Counted from the stretch's first letter, positions 7,766 through 17,238 are shown. The stretch: 64,000 bases of DNA from Paractinoplanes ovalisporus (GCF_016834655.1 NZ_JAENHP010000016.1:1-64000); one strand, 5' to 3'. Made by a program: numbers and translations. Notes: generated by a model not told the origin, from the letters alone.

Positions 7766-8395
7766 CTAGCCGAGCGAAAGCATGGGCAGCTTGGGCGCCC
7801 GGGGCAGCGGAGGCGCGTCGGCCCGGGCCCGGAAACCCTGGATCTGCAGGGCCGCGAACCGCCGGGCCGCCGCCAGCGCCTCGGCCGGTGTCGAGGCATG
7901 GACGCCGCTGTTGGCCTGCAGCACCAGAATCAGGTCGGCGATGACGAAGTCGGACCGCAGCTCCCCGGTCGCCTTGGCCCGCCGGGCCAGCTCGCCGACC
8001 GCCCGCAACGCCCGCTCCCGCTCGGCCACGAAGTCGATCGCGTCGGGGAAGGCGGCCAGGAACGCCGCGGTGAACCCCTGGTTGTAGGCGTGCAGCTCGC
8101 ACACCCGCTCGATCATGCGGGAGAAGCCGTGCCACGGGTCGGGGTCGGCCAGCCCCTCCTCGACGATCGCCGTGCATTGCGCCATCTGCCCGGCGAAGGC
8201 CTCGGTGACCAGCGCTTCCTTGGTCGGGAAACGCCGATAGAGCGTGGCCGGCCCCACGTCGGCGCGCCGGGCGATCTCGCGCATCGGCACGCCCAGCCCC
8301 TCGGTGCCGAAGATCGCCCGGGCCACCGCGAGGATCCGCTCGCGGTTGTCCCGCGCGTCCGAACGCAGGTTCTTCTGAAGCAAACGGCCGCCCAC
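7766..8395 (-). CDS. TetR-family transcriptional regulator
   Basis: One-component repressor. The N-terminal HTH is clear (RERILAVARAIFGTEG, MREIARRADVGPATLYRRFPTKEAL) and the rest is a helical ligand-binding domain ending in a proline-rich tail PPLPRAPKLPM. The frame is open further upstream; I prefer the GTG at 8395 (MGGRLLQKNLRSDARDN) because it leaves about 50 bp for a shared promoter with the divergent oxidoreductase gene, the likely target. A GTG at 8404 is possible. Confidence 0.85.
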   Translation of the reverse strand: MGGRLLQKNLRSDARDNRERILAVARAIFGTEGLGVPMREIARRADVGPATLYRRFPTKEALVTEAFAGQMAQCTAIVEEGLADPDPWHGFSRMIERVCELHAYNQGFTAAFLAAFPDAIDFVAERERALRAVGELARRAKATGELRSDFVIADLILVLQANSGVHASTPAEALAAARRFAALQIQGFRARADAPPLPRAPKLPMLSLG

Positions 8396-8445
8396 CCGTC
8401 TCACTTTAGCCAAGTGGACGCGGTGTTCCACTAACGTCCGGCGGC

Positions 8446-9372
8446 ATGAGAGCACTGCAGTTCGCCGAGTACGGTCCCCCGAGTGTGCTGCGCGTGGCCG
8501 ACGTGCCCGAGCCGCACGCCGGGCCGGCCGAGATCCGCATCCGGGTCCGGACGTCCGGGGTCACGCCGGCCGACGCGTACGTCCGGTCCGGGCGCTTCCG
8601 CGAGATGATCCCGCTGGCGTTGCCGCACGTCCTGGGCGTCGATGCGGCGGGCATCGTCGATGAGATCGGGCCGGGCGTGACCGGCGTACGGGCGGGTGAC
8701 GAGGTCTTCGGCATGACCGATCTGGCCCGGCTGGGCGGGGCCAACGCCGAGTTCGCCGTGCTGGCCGCCTGGGCTGCCAAGCCGGCCGCGATGAGCTGGG
8801 CCGAGGCGGGTGGCGCGGCCGCGAACGTGGAGACCGCCACCCGGGTGCTCGACCTCCTGGGCGTCGGTGCCGGGACCCACCTGCTGATCGAGGGCGCGGC
8901 CGGTGGGGTCGGCACGGTCGCGGTCCAGCTGGCGGTTGCTCGCGGCGCCCGGGTGACGGGCACGGCGAGCGAGCGCAACCACGAGTTCCTGGTTTCCCTC
9001 GGGGCGACCGCGACCACGTACGGGCCGGGTCTGGCCGACCGGGTGCCGGGCGGGGCCGACGCCGTTTTCGACTGTGCCGGCTCGGGTTCGCTGGCCGAGC
9101 TGGTGAAGCTGGCCGGTGACGCGGGCCGCGTGGTGACGATCGCCGACTTCGACGCGGCCGCCCACGGCGTGCACATGTCCCGTTCAGCCGGCCCCGGCGC
9201 CGACCCGCAGGCCTTGCACGGGCTCACGATCGCGGCCGATCTGGCCGGACAGGGCCGTTTCCGGGTGCCGGTCGCGGCCGAGTGGCCCCTCGAGCAGGCC
9301 GCCCGCGCCCATGAACTGTGCGAGAGCGGCCACGCCCGCGGGAAGATCGTGCTGACCGTCAGCTCGGAATGA
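8446..9372 (+). CDS. Quinone oxidoreductase-like MDR dehydrogenase
   Basis: Zinc-free medium-chain dehydrogenase/reductase of about 308 aa. The N-terminal GroES-like domain (MRALQFAEYGPPSVL...GVTPADAYVRSGRF) is followed by an NADPH-binding Rossmann domain with EGAAGGVGTVAVQLA. No zinc-ligand set is seen. Such proteins reduce quinones or enones in the cytoplasm. It is divergent from a TetR gene, the usual arrangement for a substrate-induced detoxifying reductase; that link is an inference. Its end overlaps the convergent GH127 gene by 14 bp. Confidence 0.9.
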   Translation: MRALQFAEYGPPSVLRVADVPEPHAGPAEIRIRVRTSGVTPADAYVRSGRFREMIPLALPHVLGVDAAGIVDEIGPGVTGVRAGDEVFGMTDLARLGGANAEFAVLAAWAAKPAAMSWAEAGGAAANVETATRVLDLLGVGAGTHLLIEGAAGGVGTVAVQLAVARGARVTGTASERNHEFLVSLGATATTYGPGLADRVPGGADAVFDCAGSGSLAELVKLAGDAGRVVTIADFDAAAHGVHMSRSAGPGADPQALHGLTIAADLAGQGRFRVPVAAEWPLEQAARAHELCESGHARGKIVLTVSSE

Positions 9373-12175
9373 TCCGCCATCTCTGGTGGGCCAGACCGGC
9401 GTCGGCCCACTGACCGACCGTGGCGCTGTTGGCCGTGGAGCCGCCCTGCACCTCCAGCACCTTTCCGTCGTGCCGGGCCACCAGGGCGAAGACGCCGGCG
9501 CCCTTCCACGCCAGCCGCCACTGCTGGTTGCCCGTTCCGAGGTAGTCCCACAGGTGGGCCAGGGCGCCGTCGGCGGTGGACTGGCCGGCGATGTCGACGC
9601 ACCGGTCCACCATGCTGCTGACGATCCGGAAATAGCCGCTGCCGACGTCGACGAACTTCCACACGTGGTCGGCGGTGCCGGTCGGCGGGTATTGCACGAG
9701 CTGCGCGCCGTTGGTGGTGGCCATGTTGTTCACCGCGAGCACCTGGTTGGTGTGGGTGACCTGCAACTTGACCGTGCCGTCGGGAATGAGCCGCCAGTTG
9801 TGGTCGGCGGTGCCGTTGTCGGCGAACTGCACGACGTTGGCCGAGTCGGCGGTCGACATGCCGGACACGCCGAGCACCTTGCCCGAGTTCTTGTTGCGAA
9901 GGCGCACATAGCCGTTGCCGTTGTCGAGCACCTGCCACAGGTGGTCGGCGGTGCCGTTGTCGGCGAACTGCACCACCTGGGCCGAATCGGCGGTCGACAT
10001 GCCGGACACGCCCAGCACCTTGCCCGAGTTGACGTTGAGGATGCGGATCCAGCCGTCGCCGTTGTCGACGATCTGCCACAGGTGGTCGGCCGTCCCGGTG
10101 TCGCCGAACTGCACGACCCGCGCGCTGTCGCTGAGCGACATCTGGTCGACGCCGAGCACCTTGCCCGAGTTCTGGTTCTGGATGCGGAACGCGACCGCGG
10201 GCGGCAGCCACGGCTTGCCGTCGCCGATACGCGGGAACGAGGTGATGCGCAGCCGGGCCGCGCCCATCGGGATCAGCGTGACCCGTTCGACCGGTTCGCT
10301 CGACGGCGTCGGGCTGTCCTGCAGCGGCGTGACGACGGTGTCGGCGTCGGCCTTCCAGTTCGGGATCTTCCGCGCGTTGGTGGTGATCCGGATCGGGGCG
10401 TTGGCCGGCGTGAACGGGTCGGCCGCGTTGCCCAGTCCGGTGGTGACCGAGAAGCCGTCCAGGGCCAGGCCGTAGTTCCAGGCCGAGCCGGGCCGCACCT
10501 CGCTGGTCGGCCAGGCGTCGCTGCCCCCGATCCGGCTCCAGTTCTCGGTGACGGCCAGCGAGAAGGTCAGGGCTCCGAAGTCGACCGACACCGAGTTGTG
10601 CATGGCGGCCCACGTGCGGACCTTGGCCTGCATGGGCAGCCGGAGCACCACCTGGTCGCCGTTGTTCCAGGTCCGGGCGATTTTCCCGTACGTGGGTCCG
10701 GCCGCGACCGCCACCGCGGCGCCGTTCACGGTGAGCGTGGGGTTGGTGCACCACCGTGGGATGCGCAGGTAAAGCGGGAAGGCCAGCGCCTTCGGCGTGT
10801 TCACCGTGTACGTGATGGTGTCGCCGAACGGATAGGTCGTGGCGGCCGTGATGGTGACCGCCGTGCCGTCGCCCACCGCCGCGGTGACCGTCGACGGTCC
10901 GTGCAGCTGGGCGGCCAGACCGTTGTCGGGCGTGGCGGCCCACATCTCCTCGACGTAATAGGGCCAGCCCATGCCGTAGTTGTGCGGGCAGCACCGGTAG
11001 TTGTCGATGCCGAGCATGTAGGCCTGCATCGCGAACGTGTTGTCGAACTGCCGCGAGTGGCCCGGCCGGTCGAGCAGCGCGATCGTGTTGGCGCTGGTGA
11101 CGTAGTGGATGCCCTGCTGTTTGGGGTCGAGCCCGGCCGGCAGGCTGTTGAACGCCAGGTCCTCGACCCGGTCGCCCCACACGGGATCGCCGGTGATCCG
11201 GCCCATGATCTCGTGGCTGAGCATGAACTCGACGACGCCGCAGGTCTCGAAGCCCTGCCGCGGGTCACCGAACCCGGGCCGGGCGTTCTCGTCACCGGCG
11301 AACCCACCACCGGGGAACTGCCCGTACGTATTCATGATCGTGTTGTAGTTGTTGTAGCTGGCCTGCGTGTGGGCGTTGTCGCCGGAGAGCATCCCGTAGA
11401 CCGCCGGCTCGCGGAAACCCTGCGCCAGGTTCACGTTGTGCAGGGTCGGCAGGTTGTTCATGTAGTTGGCCGAGTTGGCGTGGATCTTGCGGGCCAGGTC
11501 GAGCAGGAACGCGTCGCCGGTGCGGTTGTAGACCCAGAAGACGACCTCCAGCGTGTCGGCCCAGCGCTGCGCGCCCCAGCTCTGGTTGAACGCGCTCAGC
11601 GGGGCCCGGTTGACGAACTGGAAGAACCGGGTGAAGAACGGGACCACCGCGGCGTCGTCGGTGAACTCCTGATAGGTCCGGATGGCGTGCAGCATCGGCA
11701 TGTGCGGCCAGAAGTCGGGCCCGCCGCTGAGGCTGGTGCGCAGCGCGGTCGGTCCGAAGTAGCCGTCACTGGCCTGGGTGGCCATCACACCCTTGATCCA
11801 CCGGGCGGTCTCGCGCTGCACGGTGGCGTTGCCGGTCACATAGCCGAGGCTGCTGTAGCCCTTCAGCCAGTACGGGAGTTCCTCCCAGCCACCGAGGTTC
11901 GGGGTGATCCAGCCGGTGTTCGAATACTGCAGGAAATGTGAGATCTCGGTCATCCGGCCGTTGATGCCGTTGAGCTGGTAGTTCAGCTGGGTCGAGAGCC
12001 AGCCGCCGGGCTTGACCGCCCCCGGGGCGAGGCGGATGAACGCGTCGGGACGCAGGGGCGCCCGGTTGGTGACGTAGCCGGGCGCGGCGGCCGCGGCCGG
12101 GCCTTCGGTCAGCCACAACGCGGCGGCCGCGGCGGGGATCGCGGCCGCGCCGGAAAGAACGGATCGTCGGTGCAC
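9359..12175 (-). CDS. Secreted GH127 beta-L-arabinofuranosidase with ricin-type lectin domains
   Basis: The catalytic part (about residues 35-640) shows the GH127 zinc-cysteine signature: ETCGVVEF near 309-315 and YRCCPHN near 394, matching the glutamate and three cysteines that bind zinc in HypBA1, where one cysteine is the nucleophile. The C-terminal ~280 residues contain six trefoil repeats (NSGKVLGVSGMSTADSAQ...), i.e. two ricin-B-like lectins, for binding plant sugars. The start is GTG 12175 with AGGAGG upstream; the N-terminus HRRSVLSG plus a hydrophobic alanine stretch looks like a Tat signal. It likely acts outside the cell on arabinose-containing glycans. Confidence 0.9.
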   Translation of the reverse strand: MHRRSVLSGAAAIPAAAAALWLTEGPAAAAAPGYVTNRAPLRPDAFIRLAPGAVKPGGWLSTQLNYQLNGINGRMTEISHFLQYSNTGWITPNLGGWEELPYWLKGYSSLGYVTGNATVQRETARWIKGVMATQASDGYFGPTALRTSLSGGPDFWPHMPMLHAIRTYQEFTDDAAVVPFFTRFFQFVNRAPLSAFNQSWGAQRWADTLEVVFWVYNRTGDAFLLDLARKIHANSANYMNNLPTLHNVNLAQGFREPAVYGMLSGDNAHTQASYNNYNTIMNTYGQFPGGGFAGDENARPGFGDPRQGFETCGVVEFMLSHEIMGRITGDPVWGDRVEDLAFNSLPAGLDPKQQGIHYVTSANTIALLDRPGHSRQFDNTFAMQAYMLGIDNYRCCPHNYGMGWPYYVEEMWAATPDNGLAAQLHGPSTVTAAVGDGTAVTITAATTYPFGDTITYTVNTPKALAFPLYLRIPRWCTNPTLTVNGAAVAVAAGPTYGKIARTWNNGDQVVLRLPMQAKVRTWAAMHNSVSVDFGALTFSLAVTENWSRIGGSDAWPTSEVRPGSAWNYGLALDGFSVTTGLGNAADPFTPANAPIRITTNARKIPNWKADADTVVTPLQDSPTPSSEPVERVTLIPMGAARLRITSFPRIGDGKPWLPPAVAFRIQNQNSGKVLGVDQMSLSDSARVVQFGDTGTADHLWQIVDNGDGWIRILNVNSGKVLGVSGMSTADSAQVVQFADNGTADHLWQVLDNGNGYVRLRNKNSGKVLGVSGMSTADSANVVQFADNGTADHNWRLIPDGTVKLQVTHTNQVLAVNNMATTNGAQLVQYPPTGTADHVWKFVDVGSGYFRIVSSMVDRCVDIAGQSTADGALAHLWDYLGTGNQQWRLAWKGAGVFALVARHDGKVLEVQGGSTANSATVGQWADAGLAHQRWRIIPS

Positions 12176-12308
12176 CTTGTGCCTCCTGGCATGCCGACCA
12201 GCGTTCGAATGTGGGGATTCATGTGCGAACGCCTGGGAAACCCGATCGTAATTCACCGGTCTCGATGCGTAAACATTCCTGCCCGAACAGGCAAAGGCGG
12301 GCCAGATA

Positions 12309-12322
12309 TTGACAATCGTCAA
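12309..12322. promoter_or_regulatory. Palindrome TTGAC-N4-GTCAA, possible LacI-type operator
   Basis: TTGACAATCGTCAA has perfect 5-bp arms. It is 28 bp centre to centre from the second dyad and shares the TGACAA core. Confidence 0.5.
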
Positions 12323-12335
12323 CGCCAGGCATCAA

Positions 12336-12351
12336 CTGACAACGATGTCAG
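12336..12351. promoter_or_regulatory. Palindrome CTGACA-N4-TGTCAG, likely LacI-type operator
   Basis: CTGACAACGATGTCAG has perfect 6-bp arms and differs by one base from TGACAACGTTGTCA, a core I associate with LacI-family operators upstream of glycosidase genes in actinomycetes. It is about 80 bp before the GH92 start. No LacI gene is in the window, so the regulator would act from elsewhere. Confidence 0.6.
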
Positions 12352-12431
12352 TCAGTGGCCGGAAGGGCTCGGCCGCTCGCGAGCTCCCCCGCTCGCTCCC
12401 CGAATGCTCGCCCGTTCGAAGGTGAGGGTCC

Positions 12432-15218
12432 ATGTCCGCACATCGTCGCGTCCTGGTGTCCGTCGCGCTCCTCGCGGCCACCGTCCTGACGCCGCTCGCC
12501 ACCGGCCAACCCGCGTACGCCGTGACCAATCCGGCCGGCTCCGTCAACACGCTCATCGGCACACAGGGCGGCGAGACCTTGCCGGGCGCCGTGACCCCGT
12601 ACGGGATGGTGCAGTGGAGCCCCGAGAACACCGCCGGCAACCAGACCCGGACCGTGCGCCCCGGCGGCTACGGCTACAACACCACCAAGATCCGCGGGTT
12701 CAGCCTGACCCACATGTCGGGCACCGGCTGTGCGGGCGGATCGGGTGACATTCCCTTCTTCCCGTACGCGGGAACGGTGTCCTCATCCCCCTCGGCCGAC
12801 CGGACGGACGCCGTCTACGCGAGCACGTTCAGCCACGCCAACGAGACCGCCAAGGCGGGTTATTACCAGGTCAAGCTCGACTCGGGCGTCAACACCGAGC
12901 TCACCGCCTCGGCCCGTACGGGATCGGGCCGGTTCACCTATCCGGCCGGCGGCACCGCCTCGATGCTCGTGCGCACCTCGAACTCGGAGGTCGGCAGCAG
13001 CGCCGCCCAGATCAGCGTCAACGCCGCCACGCGCACCATCAGCGGCTCGGTGACCAGCGGCAACTTCTGCGGCTACATCAACGCGGTGGCCCGGCGCAGC
13101 TACTACACGCTCTACTTCACCGCGGTGTTCGACAAGCCGTTCGCCTCGACCGGCACCTGGCAGGACGGCACCGTCACCCCCGGCGGCACCAGCAGCAGCG
13201 GCGGAACCACCTATGGCACCGACGGCTGGCCGGTCGCCGGCAAGGGTTCCGGCGGCTACGTCACCTTCGACCTCAGCCAGGGCACGACCGTCAACGCGCG
13301 GGTCGGCATCTCGTACGTCAGCCCGGCCGGCGCCCAGGCCAACCTGGCCGCCGAGAACCCGGCCGGCACCAGCTTCGACACGCTGCGCCAGCGCGCCACC
13401 GACGCCTGGAACACCGAACTCGGGCGCATCGACGCCAACGGCGGCACGACCGCGCAGACCACCACGTTCTACTCCGCGCTCTACCACTCGCTGCTGCACC
13501 CGAACGTCTTCAACGACGTCAACGGCCAGTACATGGGCATGGACCAGCAGGTGCACACGCTGTCGAGCGGCCAGAAGGCGCAGTACGCCAACTTCTCGGG
13601 CTGGGACGTCTATCGCGGGCAGGTGCAACTGGTGACACTGTTGCGGCCCGACATCGGCGCTGACATCGCGCAGTCGCTGCTCAACCAGGCCGACCAGAAC
13701 AACGGCGTCTGGGACCGGTGGACCCACAACCAGGGCGGCACCCACGTGATGACCGGCGACCCGGCCCACGCGGCCGTGCCGAGCATCTACGCCTTCGGTG
13801 GCACCGGATTCAACGCGTCGGCCGCCCTCACCTCGATGGTCCGCGCGGCCACCACGGTCACCCCGGCCGACCTGAGCCGCGACGGTTGGAACGTCATGGT
13901 GGTCGGTGAGCGGCCGTCGCTCGACAAATGGCTGTCGCTGCACTACATCCCGACCGAGGGCAACGCCTGGGGCGGCGCCGGCGAGACGCTGGAGGACGCG
14001 ATCGCCGACTTCGGCCTCGCCCAACTGGCCCAGCGGCTGGGCAACACCGGCACGGCCCAGCAGTTCGGCGAGCGGGCGCAGTACTGGAAGAACGTCTTCA
14101 ACCCGGGCAACGGCGGCTACATCCAGAACCGCAACACCAACGGCACCTGGCCGTCGTTCGACCCGGGCAGCAGCAGTGGATTCGCCGAGGGCAGCGCCGC
14201 CCAGTACACGTGGATGGTGCCGCACAACGTCCGCGGGCTGTTCGACCGGATGGGCGGCAACACCGCCGTCGTGAACCGGCTCGACACGTTCTTCCACAAC
14301 AGCGACGGCAGCTGGTCGTTGAAGGGCGGCGGCGGCACCAAGTCGGCCCTGGACAATGAGCCGTCGATCTGGACGCCGTGGCTCTACAACTACGCCGGGC
14401 GCGCCGACAAGACACAGCAGACGGTCCGGCAGGTGCTGAACACGTTGTGGGCGCCCACCCCGACCGGCATCCCGGGTCAGGACGACCTGGGCGCCATGTC
14501 GGCCTGGTACGTCTGGTCGGCGATGGGGCTGCACCCGCTGACTCCGGGCCGTTCCGAGCTGCTCGTGTCGAGCCCGCTCTTCCCGCAGGTGACGGTCCAC
14601 CGGGGCAACGGGCCGACGATCAGCGTCTCGGCGCCCGGGGCGACCAAAAACCCGTACGTGCAAAGCCTTTCGGTCAACGGCAGCGCCTCGAACCGGGCCT
14701 GGCTACCCGAATCGTTCGTGGCGACCGGTGGAACCCTGGACTTCACGCTGGGCGCCACCGCCAAGCCGTCGTGGGGAACCGAAGCGCCGCCGTCGTTCGA
14801 CACGACCTCGGCCAACCTCGCGCTCGGCAAGCCGGCCACCGGCTCGGCCGCCTGCAACGCGAACGAGACACCGCCCAACGCGGTCAACGGCAGCGTCGCC
14901 GACAAGTGGTGCTCGACCGCCGCCACCAAGTATCTGCAGGTCGACCTGGGCGCCGCGACCGCGATCGGCTCGTTCACGGTGCGGCACGCGGCGGCCGGCG
15001 GGGAGACGGCCACCTGGAACACGCGCGACTTCGACATCCAGGTGTCGGCCGACGGCAGCGCGTGGACGACCGTGGTGCAGGCGCGCGGGAACACCGCCAA
15101 CGTGTCGACGCACGCCGCGCCGGCCGGGACCCGAGGCCGCTACCTGCGTCTCAACGTTCTGACGCCGCAGCAGAACACCGGTGGCGCGGCCCGGATCTAC
15201 GAGTTCGAGGCCTACTGA
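12432..15218 (+). CDS. Secreted GH92 alpha-mannosidase with F5/8C (CBM32-like) module
   Basis: 928 aa with a signal peptide (VLVSVALLAATVLTPLATGQPAYA). The GH92 body shows VNTLIGTQGGETLPGAVTPYGMVQ, HMSGTGC, GDIPFFPY, the acidic HYIPTEGNAWGGAGETLED, and AMSAWYVWSAMGLHP; members are calcium-dependent exo-alpha-mannosidases acting on mannans or N-glycans. The last ~140 residues (NLALGKPATGSAACNANETPPNAVNG...YLQVDLG...YEFEAY) form a discoidin-type carbohydrate-binding module. It shares a control region with the GH127 gene, so both probably answer to the same plant or fungal glycan. Confidence 0.93.
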   Translation: MSAHRRVLVSVALLAATVLTPLATGQPAYAVTNPAGSVNTLIGTQGGETLPGAVTPYGMVQWSPENTAGNQTRTVRPGGYGYNTTKIRGFSLTHMSGTGCAGGSGDIPFFPYAGTVSSSPSADRTDAVYASTFSHANETAKAGYYQVKLDSGVNTELTASARTGSGRFTYPAGGTASMLVRTSNSEVGSSAAQISVNAATRTISGSVTSGNFCGYINAVARRSYYTLYFTAVFDKPFASTGTWQDGTVTPGGTSSSGGTTYGTDGWPVAGKGSGGYVTFDLSQGTTVNARVGISYVSPAGAQANLAAENPAGTSFDTLRQRATDAWNTELGRIDANGGTTAQTTTFYSALYHSLLHPNVFNDVNGQYMGMDQQVHTLSSGQKAQYANFSGWDVYRGQVQLVTLLRPDIGADIAQSLLNQADQNNGVWDRWTHNQGGTHVMTGDPAHAAVPSIYAFGGTGFNASAALTSMVRAATTVTPADLSRDGWNVMVVGERPSLDKWLSLHYIPTEGNAWGGAGETLEDAIADFGLAQLAQRLGNTGTAQQFGERAQYWKNVFNPGNGGYIQNRNTNGTWPSFDPGSSSGFAEGSAAQYTWMVPHNVRGLFDRMGGNTAVVNRLDTFFHNSDGSWSLKGGGGTKSALDNEPSIWTPWLYNYAGRADKTQQTVRQVLNTLWAPTPTGIPGQDDLGAMSAWYVWSAMGLHPLTPGRSELLVSSPLFPQVTVHRGNGPTISVSAPGATKNPYVQSLSVNGSASNRAWLPESFVATGGTLDFTLGATAKPSWGTEAPPSFDTTSANLALGKPATGSAACNANETPPNAVNGSVADKWCSTAATKYLQVDLGAATAIGSFTVRHAAAGGETATWNTRDFDIQVSADGSAWTTVVQARGNTANVSTHAAPAGTRGRYLRLNVLTPQQNTGGAARIYEFEAY

Positions 15219-15233
15219 GGCCTCGCTGAACGC

Positions 15234-15255
15234 GGGCGGGCCGTTCGGCCCGCCC
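15234..15255. terminator. Bidirectional hairpin terminator
   Basis: GGGCGGGCC and GGCCCGCCC form a perfect 9-bp stem with a 4-base GTTC loop, located between the convergent GH92 and HAD genes. There is no clear T-run, which is usual in this GC range. Confidence 0.85.
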
Positions 15256-15265
15256 GATCGGGGGC

Positions 15266-15961
15266 CTACTGAACGCGGGCCGGCCGGCCGACCAGCGCCG
15301 GCAGGTCGGCCATGCTCGTGAAGATGTGGGTGGCGCCGGCGTCGAGCAGGGCCTTCGGCGGGTGGTGGGCGAGGCTGTCGGGCGGGCAGTAACCGAAGAC
15401 GGTCGCGCCCGCCGCGACACCCGCGGTCACGCCGGGAACCGTGTCCTCGACGACCGCGGCCCGGGCGGGGTCGATGCCCAGGTGGGCCGCGGCGGCCAGA
15501 TAGACGTCGGGGGCCGGCTTGCTGTGCGGCTGGTCCATGCCGCTGAACATCTTGCCCGCGAAGACGTCGTCGAGGCCGACCTTGCGCAGCTGCAACCGCA
15601 CCTTGCCGAGGTCGGCCCCGCTGGCACAGGCGATCCGGCCGTCCATGAGGGCGTCGATCTCGCGGACGGCGGCCACCGCGCCCGGGATCGGCTGCAGCGA
15701 GGCGGCCAGGGCCTCGTTGCGGCGCTGCCGGAACTCGGCCAGCCAGGCATCGGTGACCTCGAACCCGGTGTGCGCGGTGATGATGGCGGTCTCGTCGCTG
15801 AGGGCCCGGCCGACGAACAGCCGGAAACAGTCCTCCGCGCTGACGTTCCAGCCGAGCTCGTGCAGCATCGCGCGGAGCACGCCGTTCGTGATGCTTTCCG
15901 AGTCGACCAGGACCCCGTCGCAGTCGAACAGGACAGCATCGAACGATCCGGGGTCAGACAT
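15266..15961 (-). CDS. HAD-family phosphatase, beta-phosphoglucomutase-like
   Basis: HAD hydrolase with nucleophile Asp13 and acid/base Asp15 in LFDCDGVLVDSE, a helical cap, ASGAD (motif II), SKPAPDVYLAAA (motif III lysine) and VVEDTVPGV (motif IV). This is the subgroup containing beta-phosphoglucomutase and small sugar-phosphate phosphatases. The 231-aa start at 15961 (MSDPGSFDAV) is chosen because it places the nucleophile at the usual distance; the frame is open upstream but has no good ribosome site. The substrate is unknown. Confidence 0.88.
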   Translation of the reverse strand: MSDPGSFDAVLFDCDGVLVDSESITNGVLRAMLHELGWNVSAEDCFRLFVGRALSDETAIITAHTGFEVTDAWLAEFRQRRNEALAASLQPIPGAVAAVREIDALMDGRIACASGADLGKVRLQLRKVGLDDVFAGKMFSGMDQPHSKPAPDVYLAAAAHLGIDPARAAVVEDTVPGVTAGVAAGATVFGYCPPDSLAHHPPKALLDAGATHIFTSMADLPALVGRPARVQ

Positions 15962-15998
15962 GCCCGCGACACTACCCGGGCGACCGGGTGCGGCCTGC

Positions 15999-16748
15999 TC
16001 AGCGCTGACCGCCGGAGACGAGCACCACGTCACCGGTGATCCAGCGAGCGTCGTCCGACACGAGGAACGCGACCACCGGGCCGTAGTCGCCGGGCTCGCC
16101 GCTGCGCCCGAGCGGCGTGCCGGCCACCGACGCCGCCTCCAGCTCCGAGCCGACCCAGCCCATCGCGTGGGTGCCCTCGGTGACCGACGGCCCCGGCGCG
16201 ATCCCGTTGACCCGGATGCCGCGCGGCCCCAGTTCCTTGGCGGCGACGATCGTGAACGCTTCCAGGGCGCTCTTGGTGGCGACGTAGAGGCTGCCGTATG
16301 CGGGGTGCTGCAGTGTGCCGGCGGTGGAGACGTTCACGATCGAGGCGCCGTCGATGTCGTCCTGGGCGGCCAGGGCCTGGGTGGTCAGCACCGGCCCGTA
16401 CAGGTTGGTGCCGATCTGACGCTGGAACTCGTCGGCGGTGATCGCGGTCAGGGGCGCGAACGTGGCGACCCCGGCGTTGTTGACCAGCACGTCGACCGGC
16501 CCGAAGGCGGCCCGGGTCTGCTCGAACAGGCGGGTGACGTCGTCCGGGACGGCCACGTCGGCCTGGATCGCGACGGCCCGGCCGCCCTTGGCCACGATGT
16601 CGGCGACGACCCGCTCGGCGCCGGCGGCGTCGCTCCGGTAGTTGACGGCCACCGCCGCACCGGCATCGGCGAGCGTGCGGGCGATGGCCGCTCCGATCCC
16701 CTTCGAGGCTCCGGTGACGATCGCGGTACGGGTGTTCAGCCTGCTCAC
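15999..16748 (-). CDS. SDR-family oxidoreductase
   Basis: Classical short-chain dehydrogenase, 249 aa, with the NAD(P) motif VTGASKGIG, LVNNAG, catalytic Ser in NVSTAG and YVATK, and the C-terminal VVLVSGGQR. The GTG start at 16748 has GGAG 7 bases upstream. It is divergent from the HxlR gene 91 bp away, which probably controls it. The substrate is unknown. Confidence 0.9.
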   Translation of the reverse strand: MSRLNTRTAIVTGASKGIGAAIARTLADAGAAVAVNYRSDAAGAERVVADIVAKGGRAVAIQADVAVPDDVTRLFEQTRAAFGPVDVLVNNAGVATFAPLTAITADEFQRQIGTNLYGPVLTTQALAAQDDIDGASIVNVSTAGTLQHPAYGSLYVATKSALEAFTIVAAKELGPRGIRVNGIAPGPSVTEGTHAMGWVGSELEAASVAGTPLGRSGEPGDYGPVVAFLVSDDARWITGDVVLVSGGQR

Positions 16749-16807
16749 GGGTGACTCCTTCGGTTTCTCACGGTTCGCTGATCACCGTACGAAAGCGGGT
16801 TTCTGTT

Positions 16808-16832
16808 GGTAAGTAGGCACCTTTTTGTAAGC
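16808..16832. promoter_or_regulatory. Candidate HxlR operator / divergent promoter
   Basis: GTAAG occurs twice 18 bases apart around a T-run (GGTAAGTAGGCAC then CTTTTTGTAAGC) just before the HxlR start codon. The AT-rich patch and its place between an HxlR gene and its divergent SDR fit an autoregulatory operator; this rests on context only. Confidence 0.45.
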
Positions 16833-16839
16833 TGCTGAC

Positions 16840-17238
16840 GTGACAGAACCCCACCAGCTGGCGGCCGCGGAACGGCTCCTGGCCGTCGACGCGTTCGGCA
16901 CCAAGTGCGTGTTCCGGCCGATCATGGATCAGGTGACCACCCGCTGGGCGACGCTGATCCTGGCCGCGCTGCTGATCGGGCCGCACCGCTTCTCCGAACT
17001 CCACCAGCGGGTCGGCGGGATCAGCCAGAAGATGCTGTCGCAGAACCTGAAGGCCCTGGCCCGCAACGGTCTGGTCGCCCGCGAGGTCGAGCCGACCATT
17101 CCCCCACAGGTCACCTACAGCCTGACCCCGCTCGGGACCGACCTCGCCGGGCGGCTCACCGAGCTGATCAGCTGGTTCGGACGCAACGGCGAGGAGCTGC
17201 TGCGGGCCCAGAGCGACTACGACGCGGCCATGTCCTGA
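16840..17238 (+). CDS. HxlR-family transcriptional regulator
   Basis: 132-aa winged-helix protein of the HxlR (MarR-related) family: TRWATLILAALLIGPHRFSELHQRVGGISQKMLSQNLKALARNGLVAR is the DNA-binding core and LTPLGTDLAGRL the typical wing. A single cysteine (TKCVF, about residue 23) lies before the HTH, the position of the redox-sensing cysteine in thiol-responsive members such as YodB, so it could sense quinones or electrophiles. Start is GTG 16840. Confidence 0.9.
   Translation: MTEPHQLAAAERLLAVDAFGTKCVFRPIMDQVTTRWATLILAALLIGPHRFSELHQRVGGISQKMLSQNLKALARNGLVAREVEPTIPPQVTYSLTPLGTDLAGRLTELISWFGRNGEELLRAQSDYDAAMS

Larger units (their letters stand above)
12176..12431. other. Divergent promoter region of two glycosidase genes
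   Basis: 256 bp between GH127 (minus) and GH92 (plus). No gene is present. The half nearer to GH92 holds two separate dyad-symmetric sites listed separately. Promoter boxes could not be assigned with certainty. Confidence 0.5.

Noticed and set aside
8406..11941. Very long open frames (851-924 codons) opposite or shifted to the GH127 gene
   Set aside because: They are shadows caused by high GC at third positions; composition is Arg/Gly/His-rich without domains, while the GH127 frame has clear motifs.
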